This document shows, piece by piece, positions 44,150-53,401 of a DNA stretch of 64,000 nucleotides. The notes beneath the pieces were generated by a model. The model ran no database searches. It saw only the letters and a list, made by a program, of their open reading frames with translations, and had not been told where the DNA came from. The DNA lies in NCBI GenBank assembly GCA_012845835.1, contig JABAKD010000025.1, positions 18,217,476 through 18,281,475 of the forward strand. The letters run 5' to 3'. Made by a program: the position numbers and the translations under genes. Source of the stretch: Undaria pinnatifida. Its lineage: Eukaryota; Sar; Phaeophyceae; Laminariales; Alariaceae. Position 1 is the first letter of the stretch; every line of letters starts with the position of its first letter.

Positions 44150-44465
44150 AATTCCAAACATTATCACGTACCGTTTGGAAATGATGCCAATTTTGTAAAT
44201 CATTCAGGCGTTGCAGCCACTAAGATTCAACAATTTTTCCAAAATTCCTCCTCGACACTCGCTCGTCTCGCTCGGCGCCCGTCCGCGTTCACTTCGATGT
44301 GCGGAACGGACACGGCAGGGCAAGGGGCGTTGGCGCTCGAACCAAGCCATATTCGACCAAGAATTCCAGTTCCGCGAATCGCATACTTAGGCCGAGACAA
44401 AAAACTCCGGACCAAAGTCCATGACACCAAGGAATGGCTCTATATTCAAGGAATGATTTTATATA
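44150..44465 (+). repeat. Dispersed repeat R1, copy 4
   Basis: GATGCCAATTTTG, CTCGTCTCGCTCGGCGCCCG, CCGCGTTCACTTCGATGTG, GACCAAGAATTCCAGTTCCG and ATCGCATACTTAGGCCGAGA follow the order of 13440-13800. It joins R2 at 44471. Confidence 0.7.
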
Positions 44466-44470
44466 TGTTT

Positions 44471-45282
44471 ATGTTTTGAAACTTTCCAGAATTCCGGAAA
44501 AAAACGATTTCTCGCGGCGATTTGGCCAACATGTGCTCGAACAATTCTCCAGCAGATCTTGGATTAGACGCGGCGTAATTTCGTGTTCTCCACATACTCC
44601 GTTCGACGAAATCAACGACAGCGTCGTGAATTCTAAACGTGGCGAGCTCGTTAGGGGCTCCGACCCCCCCTTTGGTGTACAGCGCTCACTCTACGACCGG
44701 TGATTTGTGGCAGGTGCCTATCAGGCTTCTGTTAAAAACAAACTTGGCGGCTATTGTGTAGAAAACTAAGACAAGAAATTTGTATCGTCTCCCAACGGGC
44801 GAAGAACAGAATTTTATGAGGATTTGACGCAAGACCACTGGACAGCATAAGCAACCTCTCAAGCCCTAGGGCATGGATTGAGATAGACTCTTCAGCGCTG
44901 CCACATACACACATGTGACCTTGTCCGGAGCGAAGAGCCGTGGCCATGGGTTGTCTCTATCTCGAGATCGAAGGTCAACCGTGTTTGTTGGACAATGTTG
45001 AAAGGCTTGATGAAAAATAGACGAATTGACCTGTTGGACCGCATGACCAAATGAAGAGCCAGAAACAAAAATATGTTGATCGTTTTCCCCCCATGGCGAC
45101 GTTACCCGGAATATTTCAGCAAATAACCCCAAAAAATTGTTTAGAAACTTTTTGGCCAAACTATCGGCTTTCCATTGTCATCGGGCGACCAGTGACAATG
45201 GAAGGCCAAAAGTTTGATATTCGCGAAGATCCCAGCCAAACTTTGCCTGAATGGTCGCCTATGGGCCCAGTTTTGTAGCAAT
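44471..45282 (+). repeat. Repeat R2, 812-bp tandem unit 1
   Basis: ATGTTTTGAAACTTTCCAG starts at 44471 and again at 45283. The unit ends with an inverted pair around CTTTCCATTGTCATCGG and CCAGTGACAATGGAAGG (about 45168-45210). Frames in it are not conserved in the 39-kb copy, so it is treated as non-coding. Confidence 0.85.
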
Positions 45283-45996
45283 ATGTTTTGAAACTTTCCA
45301 GAATTCCGGAAAAAAACGATTTCTCGCGGCGATCTTGGCCAACATGAGCTCGAACAGTTCTCAAGCAGATCTTGGATTAGACGCGGCGTAATTTCGTGTT
45401 CTCCACATACTCCGTTCGACGAAATCAACGACAGCGTCGTGAATTCTAAACGTGGCGAGCTCGTTAGGGGCTCCGACCCCCCCTTTGGTGTACAGCGCTC
45501 ACTCTACGACCGGTGATTTGTGGCAGGTGCCTATCAGGCTTCTATTAAAAACAAACTTGGCCGCTATTGTGTAGAAAACTAAGACAAGAACTCTGTATCG
45601 TCTCCCAACGGGCGAAGAACAGAATTTTATGAGGATTTGACGCAAGACCACTGGACAACATAAGCAACCTCTCAAGCCCTAGGGCATGGATTGAGATGGA
45701 CTCTTCAGCGCTGCCACATACACGCATGTGACCTTGTCCGGAGCGAAGAGCAGTGGCAATGGGTTGTCTCTATCTCGAGATCGAAGGTCAATCGTGTTTG
45801 TTGGACAATGTTGAAAGGTTTGATGAAAAATAGACGAATTGACCTGTTGGACCGCATGACCAAATGAAGAGCCAGAAACAAAAATATGTTAATCGTTTTT
45901 CCCCCATGGCGACGTTACCCGGAATATTTCAGCAAATAACCCCAAAAATAGTTTAGAAACTTTTTGGCCAAACTATCGGCTTTCCATTGTCATCGG
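45283..45996 (+). repeat. Repeat R2, 812-bp tandem unit 2 (truncated)
   Basis: Nearly identical to unit 1 up to TTCCATTGTCATCGG, where the match ends at the arm of the inverted pair and SINE3-type sequence begins. The high identity suggests a recent tandem duplication. Confidence 0.85.
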
Positions 45997-46033
45997 GGTG
46001 AGAGCGCTGAGAAAAACACCATAGCCACTGCTT

Positions 46034-46110
46034 GTGACTTTGTGGTCTCGTAGATAGACTGTCTGCTTATTAGCCTGGTCTATCGTTGGTTCGAATCCAG
46101 GTGTCATCGG
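46034..46110 (+). mobile_element. tRNA-like SINE3 head, copy 3
   Basis: TGGTCTCGTAGATAGACTG and TGGTTCGAATCCAGG followed by TGTCATCGG, as in the copies at 38.5-38.8 kb. Confidence 0.75.
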
Positions 46111-46183
46111 AAAAAAAAAATGATCCTCATAAAAAAGTCGATATTTGTATAGAGGCGCTGAAAAGATTACCACAGAGTCACTA

Positions 46184-46260
46184 CTGTGACTTCGTGGTTT
46201 AGTAGATAGACTGTCTTATGGACCTTGTCTTCGTTGGTTGGAATCCGGGTGTCATCGGAA
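46184..46260 (+). mobile_element. tRNA-like SINE3 head, copy 4 (B-box damaged)
   Basis: TGGTTTAGTAGATAGACTG and TGGTTGGAATCCGGG followed by TGTCATCGG. The B-box has lost its TTCGA core. It lies 150 bp after copy 3, the same kind of spacing as copies 1 and 2. Confidence 0.7.
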
Positions 46261-46289
46261 CAAAAGAAAAACTAAGATTCGTAGTCGAA

Positions 46290-46359
46290 GCCGTCGATGG
46301 GTCGTGATACCACTTCTCTCTGCGTAAGCAGAGTCTTCTCACTGTTGAACTACGAGGGC
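46290..46359 (-). tRNA. tRNA-like sequence, probably a degenerate tRNA or SINE head
   Basis: The 70-base - strand sequence starts GCCCTCGTAGTTCAACAGTG and ends CGACGGC. The acceptor arm pairs 6 of 7, the D arm 3 pairs, and the anticodon arm 5 pairs around a 6-base loop CTTACG. The T arm is weak and its loop (ATCACGA) lacks the usual TTCGA. The anticodon region looks like tRNA-Val (TAC) with bases missing. The short loop and poor T arm argue against a working tRNA. Confidence 0.35.
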
Positions 46360-46360
46360 G

Positions 46361-46830
46361 GAGTGTGTGACAACACGGGCTGATACAGCAGCCTGTGGAC
46401 GAAGGGAGAGACAGGAGAGGATGAGAAAAAGTACCAGAAGAACAGGTAGTACAAGTGAGAGCGGTGGGCGAGCAGTTGTCAGTGCTCCCTCAGCTCTCGG
46501 GTGAAAGGAACAATCCAGCGGGGCCTTCCAAAGTCCCGCTGCGGGGAATCCGCTAGGCGGTGTATCCGCCGCGGAGTATCCATCAGCGCAATGTGCGAGG
46601 GGAAGGCTCCGTAGTGAGTCTAGACAGGGCAAATCTCCCGAGTTCCCCAAGCGAGTCTTCCAGAAACGATGTCTGGAAGGTCGAAGGGGTTTCGACATTC
46701 TCCCTAGGCGTGTTAGTTCAGGCACAGGGATAGAAATCATACCAGGTACAGAGTAGGCAGTGGTGACATGTGATACTTGGTACGAGGTACTATCCAAAAG
46801 CCAAGCAAGCCCAGTTCTGAGAGGATGAAA
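46361..46830. other. Stretch without a recognised gene
   Basis: A - strand frame (46339-46797, 152 codons) would contain one strongly hydrophobic segment, LSLVLPVLLVLFLILSCL, which could span a membrane. It overlaps the tRNA-like sequence at its 3' end and has no other support. A gene is not called. Confidence 0.3.
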
Positions 46831-46835
46831 GAGTT

Positions 46836-46907
46836 GTTATTTCTGGGCTCAGAAATCTTTAAATCCGCTGATTTCTGGCCTCGATTATTTCTGAACCCAG
46901 AAATAAC
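46836..46907. repeat. 21-bp imperfect hairpin
   Basis: Arms GTTATTTCTGGGCTCAGAAA (46836 onward) and ATTTCTGAACCCAGAAATAA (46887 onward) pair with one mismatch around about 30 bases that hold further TTTCTGG words. Confidence 0.85.
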
Positions 46908-47039
46908 GACGATTTCTGGTGCCGCCATGGATGGTTTTCATTTTTGGCGTCGGAGATCCCTGTTAAAGAGAGAAATCATCTTGAAATTATCGCTCAAAAT
47001 ACTTTCCAAAATAGCACGTCTTAAAATAGATAATAAGGT

Positions 47040-47110
47040 GGAGCAAAAAATCAAAGAAAAGCTGGATCGTTCCGCAAGTAATGGACGGAGGCAGTGTCCA
47101 AGTGGGACCC
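47040..47110 (+). repeat. Dispersed repeat R10, 3' fragment
   Basis: CAAAGAAAAGCTGGATCGTTCCGCAAGTAATG and CGGAGGCAGTGTCCAAGT match 37960-38015 and 41370-41415. Confidence 0.65.
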
Positions 47111-47573
47111 CCGGAGATGCCAGGGACGAATCAACCGAGCACTTTCAGCAGAACGACAAAAACAAGTAGTCGTATGATACTGGGACAGCAGGTACATGAG
47201 TAGGAGCCCTTTGGGTCGGAGGGAAAAACTAGACTGACCAATAAAACTGTCGTTTACGGCATCGAACATCCTTGGAAGCGACGCAGGCTGCTTGGATATT
47301 GGTGATTGCCTGATTGCTGATACATTTCGTGTCCGCACTGCAATAATACAACAAGACGAACGACATGATCCCGTTCGTGCTGCTGCGCACTGACGCAGAC
47401 GGTGGATAACATCGCACTTGTCATGTGTTTGGTCGCTATACCCGGGCTTAAAACGGGTCAGTAGCCAAATCGACAAACAAGAGATGATTAATCAGGCCGA
47501 GCCTATCTACAGCAATACCGATTACCCGATGTTAACGTCTATATCATACGTTTTTGGTTTTGTTTAGTTTTTG
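47111..47573. other. Stretch without a recognised gene
   Basis: No protein feature or repeat was recognised on either strand between the R10 fragment and SINE1 copy f. Confidence 0.4.
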
Positions 47574-47708
47574 CACACTTCTACTTTCCAGCATCTGGAC
47601 AAACCGTGGTCACAGGTGTCGTCCCTTTTCCCCCCGGTTCTTGCCTTCATTTTTTATCGCGCATAAGGTTCAGCAATCCCACTGCTCCTCGATTTTCATC
47701 GAATGTTG
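47574..47708 (-). mobile_element. tRNA-derived SINE (SINE1), copy f, tail half
   Basis: CACACTTCTACTTTCCAG to ATCGAATGTTG matches other SINE1 tails and then stops at the hAT element. The head half resumes at 49730. Confidence 0.85.
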
Positions 47709-47770
47709 CACACCCTGTACAAATATCCATAACAAATACAAATAGTAGTTGCGTGTATTTGTCCCAGGGC

Positions 47771-48085
47771 AGTATTTGCCTCCAGACAAATATTTGCGCA
47801 GCTTCTCGAGCGAGTATTTGCCTGCCAGACAAATATTTGCACAGGTTCTCAAGAGAGTATTTGCCTGCAGACAAACATTTGCGCAGCTTCTCAAAAAAGT
47901 ATTTGCTTCCAGACAAATATTTGCGCAGGTTTTCCAGAGAGTATTTGCCTGCCAGACAAATATTTGCACAGGTTCTCAAAGAAGTATTTGCCTGCAGACA
48001 AATATTTGCGCAGCTTCTCAAGAAAGTATTTGCTTCCAGACAAATATTTGCGCAGCTTCTCAAGAAAGTATTTGTCTGCAAACAA
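47771..48085 (+). repeat. Left subterminal array of the hAT element, 8 units of 42-43 bp
   Basis: AGTATTTG starts at 47771, 47813, 47856, 47898, 47940, 47983, 48025 and 48067. Each unit has CAGACAAATATTTGC(G/A)CAG with the palindrome CAAATATTTG. The extra base in 43-bp units comes from TGCCAG in place of TGCAG. Units abut directly, without unique spacers, so this is not a CRISPR array. The frames open across it on both strands are a property of the repeat. Confidence 0.95.
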
Positions 48086-48168
48086 TGTATTGTGGATGCG
48101 GAGATATTGACCTCTTCGGCTTACAAGTACGTACATTAAATGGGGTACATACGTAATGCATAAATACG

Positions 48169-48273
48169 GCCGTTGAGCCCGGTGTATTTGCAGCCGCGAA
48201 AAAGCCGTTGAGCCCGGTGTATTTGCAGCCGCGAAAAGGCCGTTGAGCTCGGTGTATTTGCCGCCGCGAATAT
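48169..48273 (+). repeat. 35-bp repeat, three units, inside the hAT element
   Basis: GCCGTTGAGC starts at 48169, 48204 and 48239. Each unit includes GGTGTATTTGC, so the GTATTTGC word of the 42-bp array is present here too. Confidence 0.95.
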
Positions 48274-48346
48274 CAGTGGTCCTGCACACAACCAAACCAG
48301 CTCCCCATCACGGCACGAGCAACTACCGCGGGCTGTGCATGTCAAC

Positions 48347-48759
48347 ATGCCAGCTGTCAGCACCGAAGAAGCAAATGGCAATGGTGATGGTACGCCACCT
48401 GGCGACGGAGCTGGCGCGTCGGCAGCAGCTCCAGTTATTGTCGACGTCAACGCAGCTGGGCTGGAGTGATTTTCGGGGCTCCTGCGTCGGCGGCAGTGCT
48501 TGAGCGTGACTTCAGCGCTGCTGGGCGTATGATGACGCCCTCCAGGAGCACCACGGACAGCAAGTACGTGGAGATGATCCTGTTCCTGCACGGAAACCTG
48601 GACCTCATCCCTCAGGACATCCCTAAGCTGACCGAAGCTGGCGCGCGAAGGAAGATCCCCGGGCGACTGGTGGACCCTGTGGAAGGGCTGAAGGAGCTCG
48701 ACGGCGCATTTGCCCCGGAGGACCTCACCACCGGGGAGTCGGAGGAGGTGGATGTTTAA
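48347..48759 (+). pseudogene. hAT transposase remnant, C-terminal dimerisation domain
   Basis: The frame 48466-48759 encodes FGAPASAAVLERDFSAAGRM, then TPSRSTTDSKYVEM and LFLHGNLDLIP. This is the hAT dimerisation region: the ER-FSAAG box, the R-L-like stretch and the conserved VEM-LFL-N--LIP end. The peptide continues acidic to a stop at 48759. Just upstream in another frame is a Gly/Ala-rich ORF (MPAVSTEEANGNGDG, 48347 to about 48471) that ends at the junction, suggesting a deletion or frame change. The RNase-H-like catalytic core and the zinc-finger BED domain of full hAT transposases are missing. The start is not defined; the sequence could be a terminal exon. Confidence 0.85.
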
Positions 48760-49300
48760 ACAGCATGGAATAGTAGAAGTAGCTTGATGGCGATCACGCC
48801 CGCAGCGAGAACGAGTAGCAACGTCTTTGTGGTGTTTGTGGATCCTTGGTGTTTGTTGTACTTTGCCACAGGAGTTGACTCATCTCATGATACGGAATGA
48901 GTAAGATGGTGGAGGGGTTTGGTGGCGTCGGCGTGTTTGTGTTTGTTTGCGTTCCGTACGGGGTGAGGCGGCTTCGACTGTTGTAGATGGCAGAAGAAGT
49001 AAATGGCAATGGTCGACGGGGATGGCATTTGCATATTAAAAAAATTATAATATGACTCATAGGTAGTCGATAGATTTTCATTTTTTCTCGGTTTGGCTGA
49101 TCCTGCGTTTTTCCACTCCGATCAAAAGATATTTCAGATGCACGCTTCAGAGATTTGCTTTTGTATTTCCGACACCAATCTCCCGTCGCATGACATATGA
49201 TACGGCTAATCTCTCCCTCCGACCTCCCTGCAGTAACAGCTGTTTTTTCAGAATAGTTGTCAGGACAAATACAATACTATTTGCGCAGGTTCTCCAGAGC
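48760..49300. other. Interior of the hAT element without a gene
   Basis: No coding frame or repeat was recognised between the transposase stop and the right array. A second AAATGGCAATGG word (48995) echoes one at 48375. Confidence 0.5.
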
Positions 49301-49703
49301 AGTATTTGCCTGCCAGACAAATATTTGCGCAGGTTCTCAAGAGAGTATTTGCCTGCAGACAAATATTTGCGCAGGTTCTCAAGCGAGTATTTGCCTGCAG
49401 ACAAATGTTTGCGCAGGTTCTCAAAAAAGTATTTGCCTGCAGACAAATATTTGCGCAGCTTCTCCAAAAAGTATTTGCTTCCAGACAAATATTTGCGCAG
49501 GTTTTCCAGAGAGTATTTGCCTGCCAGACAAATATTTGCACAGGTTCTCAAAAAAGTAATTCCTGCAGACAAATGTTTGCGCAGCTTCTCAAGAAAGTAT
49601 TTGCCTGCAGACAAATATTTGCGCAGCTTCTCAAAAAAGTATTTGCTTCCAGACAAATATTTGCGCAGGTGTTCCAGAGAGTATTTGCCTGCCAGACAAA
49701 TAG
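49301..49703 (+). repeat. Right subterminal array of the hAT element, 10 units of 41-43 bp
   Basis: AGTATTTG or a close variant starts at 49301, 49344, 49386, 49428, 49470, 49512, 49555, 49596, 49638 and 49680. The units are the same type and the same orientation as the left array. The unit at 49555 is damaged (AGTAATTCC). Confidence 0.95.
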
Positions 49704-49729
49704 CAAATAATGTATTTGTACAGGGCGTG

Positions 49730-49889
49730 GAATGTCGCTAACCCACGCTCTCGCGTTCTCCGCAAGTCAATTTGTGCACACGAAAATATCCCCTCGAATT
49801 TATACCAGCATGCACTCGGGGGGATTCGAACTCACGAAACTGACCAATACCAGGCTCGAGGATAACCTGATACGCCACCGGGGCGACCG
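49730..49889 (-). mobile_element. tRNA-derived SINE (SINE1), copy f, head half
   Basis: It continues the SINE interrupted at 47708: CTAACCCACGCTCTCGCG to the B-box complement GGGGATTCGAACTC (about 49812) and the end CACCGGGGCGACCG. Confidence 0.85.
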
Positions 49890-49894
49890 TGGAT

Positions 49895-50490
49895 ACCAGG
49901 TAACAGGTACCAGCTAAGCCAGTTGGTCATGAGTCGTGAGAGTCTCGTGAGACATAGCACCAAATTCAGGGACCTTCGATGGCATGTACCGCCCAGGTGT
50001 CATTCATATCGTCTATTTTGTCAACAGCAAGCAATTATAGCAGTATAATCTACTGCTGATGCACGACTTGCTTCAGCTAGAAATATACCCATGATAGTCT
50101 TCTGGCTGCTCTGACACTTCGTTTATTTTGCGGACTTCTCCTTCCTCTGACCGCCTTTCCGCGCGGTTTCTTCGCTGAGGCGTGCCCCCGCCTCGCCTGC
50201 AACGGCCGCGTCGCGGCTCCGCCCGCTCAGCGCCGTTGCGCCTGCGCGAGGCCTTGATATCGAGATCTACGACGATATTTCCGAAAAATCCTGCCCTGTC
50301 AGCGTTTTGGCGCATGGGTTCGCGACATGGCTAACGTCGGCGTGTATTTTTTCCTGGCGTATCCTCTCTGATCTTTTAACCCTCGGGGATCGGTGGCTAC
50401 CCAGCCTGCACCGCCGTTGTGGGAGCCTGCGCGGACAGCTGTACGCTCCAATCTAGGGTATAATTGGAACGCCCCTAAAACTTGTGCCAT
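49895..50490. other. Stretch without a recognised gene
   Basis: A GC-rich patch at 50140-50250 encodes Arg-rich frames on the - strand without domains. One TACCAGGTA word lies near 49894. Confidence 0.35.
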
Positions 50491-50496
50491 CCAGGC

Positions 50497-51000
50497 TTCG
50501 TAGAGAACTACTGCTACCTCGTACCAGCTGCACGAGTGAGTACAGGTACCAGGCGTGAATCGTTTTGCCAAGCTATACATAACTACGCACAGCAGCAGCT
50601 AGCATAGAACACGTAAAGGAGTAGCTATGATCGAGCTTTCCTACGGAGCTACGCTTGCAGAGGCGCAGATGTTCAGCAGTCGCGTCGACGTAGCCGAAGC
50701 GTAGAGAACTACTGCTACCTCGTACCAGGTAGGAACCACGAGCGGGTACACGTATGTACCAGGTATGAATTATCTTGCCGAGCTATGCATAAGCACGGAC
50801 CTATGGGAGATGACAAGATGGCATATATATGCCATCTCCCTCAGGTATGCATAGCAGCAGCTGGCATAGAAAACGTGAAGAAGTAGCTGTGATCGGGCCT
50901 CCCTACGGAGCTATGCATGCAGAGGCGCAAATGTACAGCAGTCGTATAGACGCAGCCGAAGGATCTCCGATCCCATACTTGGGGAACATGGTTCTAGGTC
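50497..51000 (+). repeat. Tandem repeat, two units of about 204-255 bp
   Basis: GTAGAGAACTACTGCTACCTCGTACCA occurs near 50499 and 50703; AGCATAGAACACGTAAAGGAGTAGCTATGATCG and its relative near 50602 and 50861. The second unit is longer by about 49 bp because of an insert carrying a perfect palindrome. Confidence 0.8.
50816..50837. repeat. Perfect 22-bp palindrome
   Basis: The left half AGATGGCATAT and its exact complement meet without a loop. It lies in the roughly 49-bp insert that distinguishes the second tandem unit. Confidence 0.95.
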
Positions 51001-51029
51001 GGGTTTTTTGCCTGGGGGAGAGTTTGGTA

Positions 51030-51430
51030 TAACTCGGTTGTTGGTTGTAGTGCGGTTTTTGAGGTTGTTACGACAACTTCTGTGTGGCTTTGATTGAACT
51101 CGGCCTACGGTTACCGGCTACCGCACTAGGCGCAAAGGCCCGGGACCGCGGATAACAATTTTTTGCTTGCTGGTGTTGAAGTCTGGTGGTGGTGGTGCTT
51201 TCTGTGGATTGTGTATGCACGCAAGCCAGCACGCAAGGATCGAGCGGGGATTCGTTAAACGCTTGATTTTAGACTGGGTTTTGGGCATTTAACGTACGTA
51301 CTCAGGGGAAGGTTCGTTATACACTTGATTTTAGACTGGGTTTTTTATTTTTCACGTACGTACTCGAAGTGCTGCTGCTGCTTTGTGGCTTTGAATGAAC
51401 TCGGCTAATCCGCTGCCGCAGGCATGCGCG
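51030..51430 (+). repeat. Short tandem duplications (about 62-bp and longer)
   Basis: GATTTTAGACTGGGTTTT occurs at about 51266 and 51330 with GGTTCGTTA/GATTCGTTA before it and ACGTACGTACTC after it. TGTGGCTTTGA(T/A)TGAACTCGGC occurs at about 51080 and 51385. Confidence 0.75.
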
Positions 51431-51815
51431 AGGGCCCAACCACGTTGCTGCATAGAGACACAGCAGCAGCTTCGACGGCACCTTTCTAAGGAGCTACGCT
51501 GTGGGTCATCGCGTCACGGTATACTCTCAGAGTTAGTTGGAACCCCTTCTCACTTTCCGCCGCATATGTACGCTTTTCGGGCTGTCGGCAAGAAATCGCT
51601 AGCATTCTCCTGCTTTCACGAGGCAGAGTCAACAAACCACAAGTACGACGACCGCCAAACCTTCCGGCCATAAAACACCGCAGCAGCTATTTGCAGGCAG
51701 GTTACATTGCGTTCAGCATCTTGCTCGGCAAGTTCATGGCTGCCCTGCGCGTTGCAAGAGCAACACATCCCTTGTTCGAGAAATGGATCATCAGCTCTTT
51801 TCGACTCGGCTCTCG
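51431..51815. other. Stretch without a recognised gene
   Basis: A + frame at 51395-51673 (92 codons) has no recognised domain and starts inside the duplicated block. Nothing else was identified. Confidence 0.35.
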
Positions 51816-51821
51816 ATCAAT

Positions 51822-52299
51822 CTAGGGCCTGACCCATTATGCGTTTTTTTTTTCTGTGGCTCTTTTTTCAGGGTGGCCAGTGCCCCAATAAGTAAACTAT
51901 GGCCACGTTCCCAATTATGCCACAGGTTTGGCAACCATGCGCCATCTTTTGCTTATTTTTGTCCGTTATGATGAATGCGGACAATAGCGAAATATGCGGC
52001 AGGTTTCGCCAAATTTCCACCGCTAAAGTCAACCGATTTTGGTGTGTTCACGTATTAGGCGCGGCTCGCGACTCCCAACGCCGATTGGGAATCTTACCCC
52101 AGCTGTGTGAACGTACCCGACGCCTAAACTAGGGGTGGCATGGGCACCCTATGCTATACCTCGCTTGTTTTGCTACCTTTTGCACCAAATTTCGCCTGTT
52201 TTGCCACCCCTTGGCCCAAAACCCAACTTATGGCTTTGCCTATGGCCCCTAGAGCCAATTATGCCAATAACTATGCCCACATAATGGGTCAGGCCCTAG
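51822..52299 (+). mobile_element. 478-bp MITE with 22-bp TIRs and apparent 6-bp TSD
   Basis: Left end CTAGGGCCTGACCCATTATG; the complemented right end is the same word. ATCAAT lies directly outside both ends (51816-51821 and 52300-52305). No transposase is encoded; the interior is A/T- and TGCC-rich. A 6-bp duplication is unusual, so the superfamily is open. Confidence 0.85.
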
Positions 52300-52309
52300 A
52301 TCAATCGGC

Positions 52310-52850
52310 AACTGTGGTTTCGAAAAAAAGAATGGCGTTCGCAAACGGGGATATAAGCGTATTTTTTAGAATTGGTTTTTGGTTTTTCCTTCCTCTGCTA
52401 CACCCATGCTACGCCTGAGGCGTAGGACGGAGGCGCGTAAATACAGCAGGATCGTACGCGCGTCGGATATGTAATGACGATATCATGCTCACGTATCATG
52501 ATTCATTACACACAAAAACAGGACTTATCACCAGATGTGAGCAGTCATACGCTTTGCGGCGGGTTGGATCTGCGTGTGTAGCAGTATTGTCCAAGGTTAC
52601 ACACGTATGATATCACCACGTACGTGTGCATCACGCCACAGCTGCTGTGTTTGTTTCTTTCTTCCCATTGAGTTTGGCGCCTCTCTCGAAGGTATGTCGT
52701 AGGAGGCGCGGTCGCACCTCTCGCACGGCAGCATATCATACACGATCAATGCAAATGTCAGGTTTGTGACCAAGCTTCGAGCACACACGCATGTATGTAT
52801 CTTAGCACGCTCGTTTTTATTTTTGAGAACATTTTGTGTGAAGAGCAGGA
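52310..52850. other. Stretch without a recognised gene
   Basis: No protein feature or dispersed repeat was recognised. Confidence 0.4.
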
Positions 52851-52854
52851 AAGC

Positions 52855-53401
52855 CTATATACTACCTATTACGACTTTGCCCCTTCTCGTGCTCTCGGGG
52901 CGTTTTCGCCCGGGCGGCGCGCCCAGCCCCAAAAGCTCTGGGACGGGGACCAGCACCGGGGCTGTCCGCGCACAACCCGCCCGCTCCCACGCCCGCCCAG
53001 CATCGACGGCCTGCGCGCTCGGCCCGCAAAGGCGCGCGCACCGGCTCTATTTTGCGGGGACACCTTAGCGCACGCCCCAAACCGGGAAAGCCTACCTATT
53101 TTATCTAGGCGCGTGCAGCAGCACACGCAAAATGCACCGGGGGCAGAGCCGGAGCGCACAGTCACACACCACACGCCAACAGCAGTCCAGCCCCCTAGCA
53201 GCAGCAGCCTGCAACGCTATGGGCGTGTGGCTGCTATAGGTGGTTGCTTTGATCGGAGCCTGCGATGCCCTGCCCGACCATACGCCACCACCTCTCGGTG
53301 GTGCTGCTGCTGATGCTGCTGCTGTCGAGTGGCATGCCGGTGTAAGGTGCCACTCTGGTAAGGATCGTTTGAATTTCATATTAGTACTTAAACGATCCTT
53401 A
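52855..53401 (+). repeat. GC-rich dispersed repeat R9, copy 1
   Basis: CTACCTATTACGACTTTGCC, CTCTCGGGGCGTT.TCGCCCGG, GGCCCGCAAAGGCGCGCGCAC, AGGCGCGTGCAGCAGCAC and GCCTGCGATGCCC match 60100-60635 in order; the second half matches 23800-24020 inverted. It ends with an inverted pair AAGGATCGTTT / AAACGATCCTT (53360-53370 and 53390-53400). Long overlapping frames on both strands follow from the GC content. Confidence 0.85.

Larger units (their letters stand above)
47709..49729 (+). mobile_element. hAT-superfamily transposon with subterminal satellite arrays
   Basis: This 2,021-bp insertion splits SINE1 copy f. Its ends are 17-bp inverted repeats, CACACCCTGTACAAATA on the left and, complemented, CACGCCCTGTACAAATA on the right. 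Outside lie GAATGTTG (47701-47708) and GAATGTCG (49730-49737), an 8-bp target-site duplication with one change; joining the flanks restores the SINE. Inside are a 42-43-bp array near each end, a 35-bp triplet repeat, and one exon-like frame with a hAT C-terminal dimerisation motif. The 8-bp TSD, the CA...TG ends and the transposase remnant agree on the superfamily. The transposase is too short, so mobility would need a partner element. Confidence 0.92.

Noticed and set aside
46339-46797. Membrane protein on the - strand with one hydrophobic helix
   Set aside because: Single feature only; overlaps the tRNA-like sequence and lacks any homology I recognise.
47606-48295. Long frames on both strands over the 42-bp array (for example repeated ICLQTNICA or ANTFLRSCA peptides)
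   Set aside because: Openness in several frames at once comes from the repeat unit; the mix of 42- and 43-bp units breaks any fixed frame.
47771-49703. CRISPR-like regular repeats
   Set aside because: Units abut without unique spacers, no cas-like genes are present, and the arrays lie inside a hAT transposon of a eukaryote.
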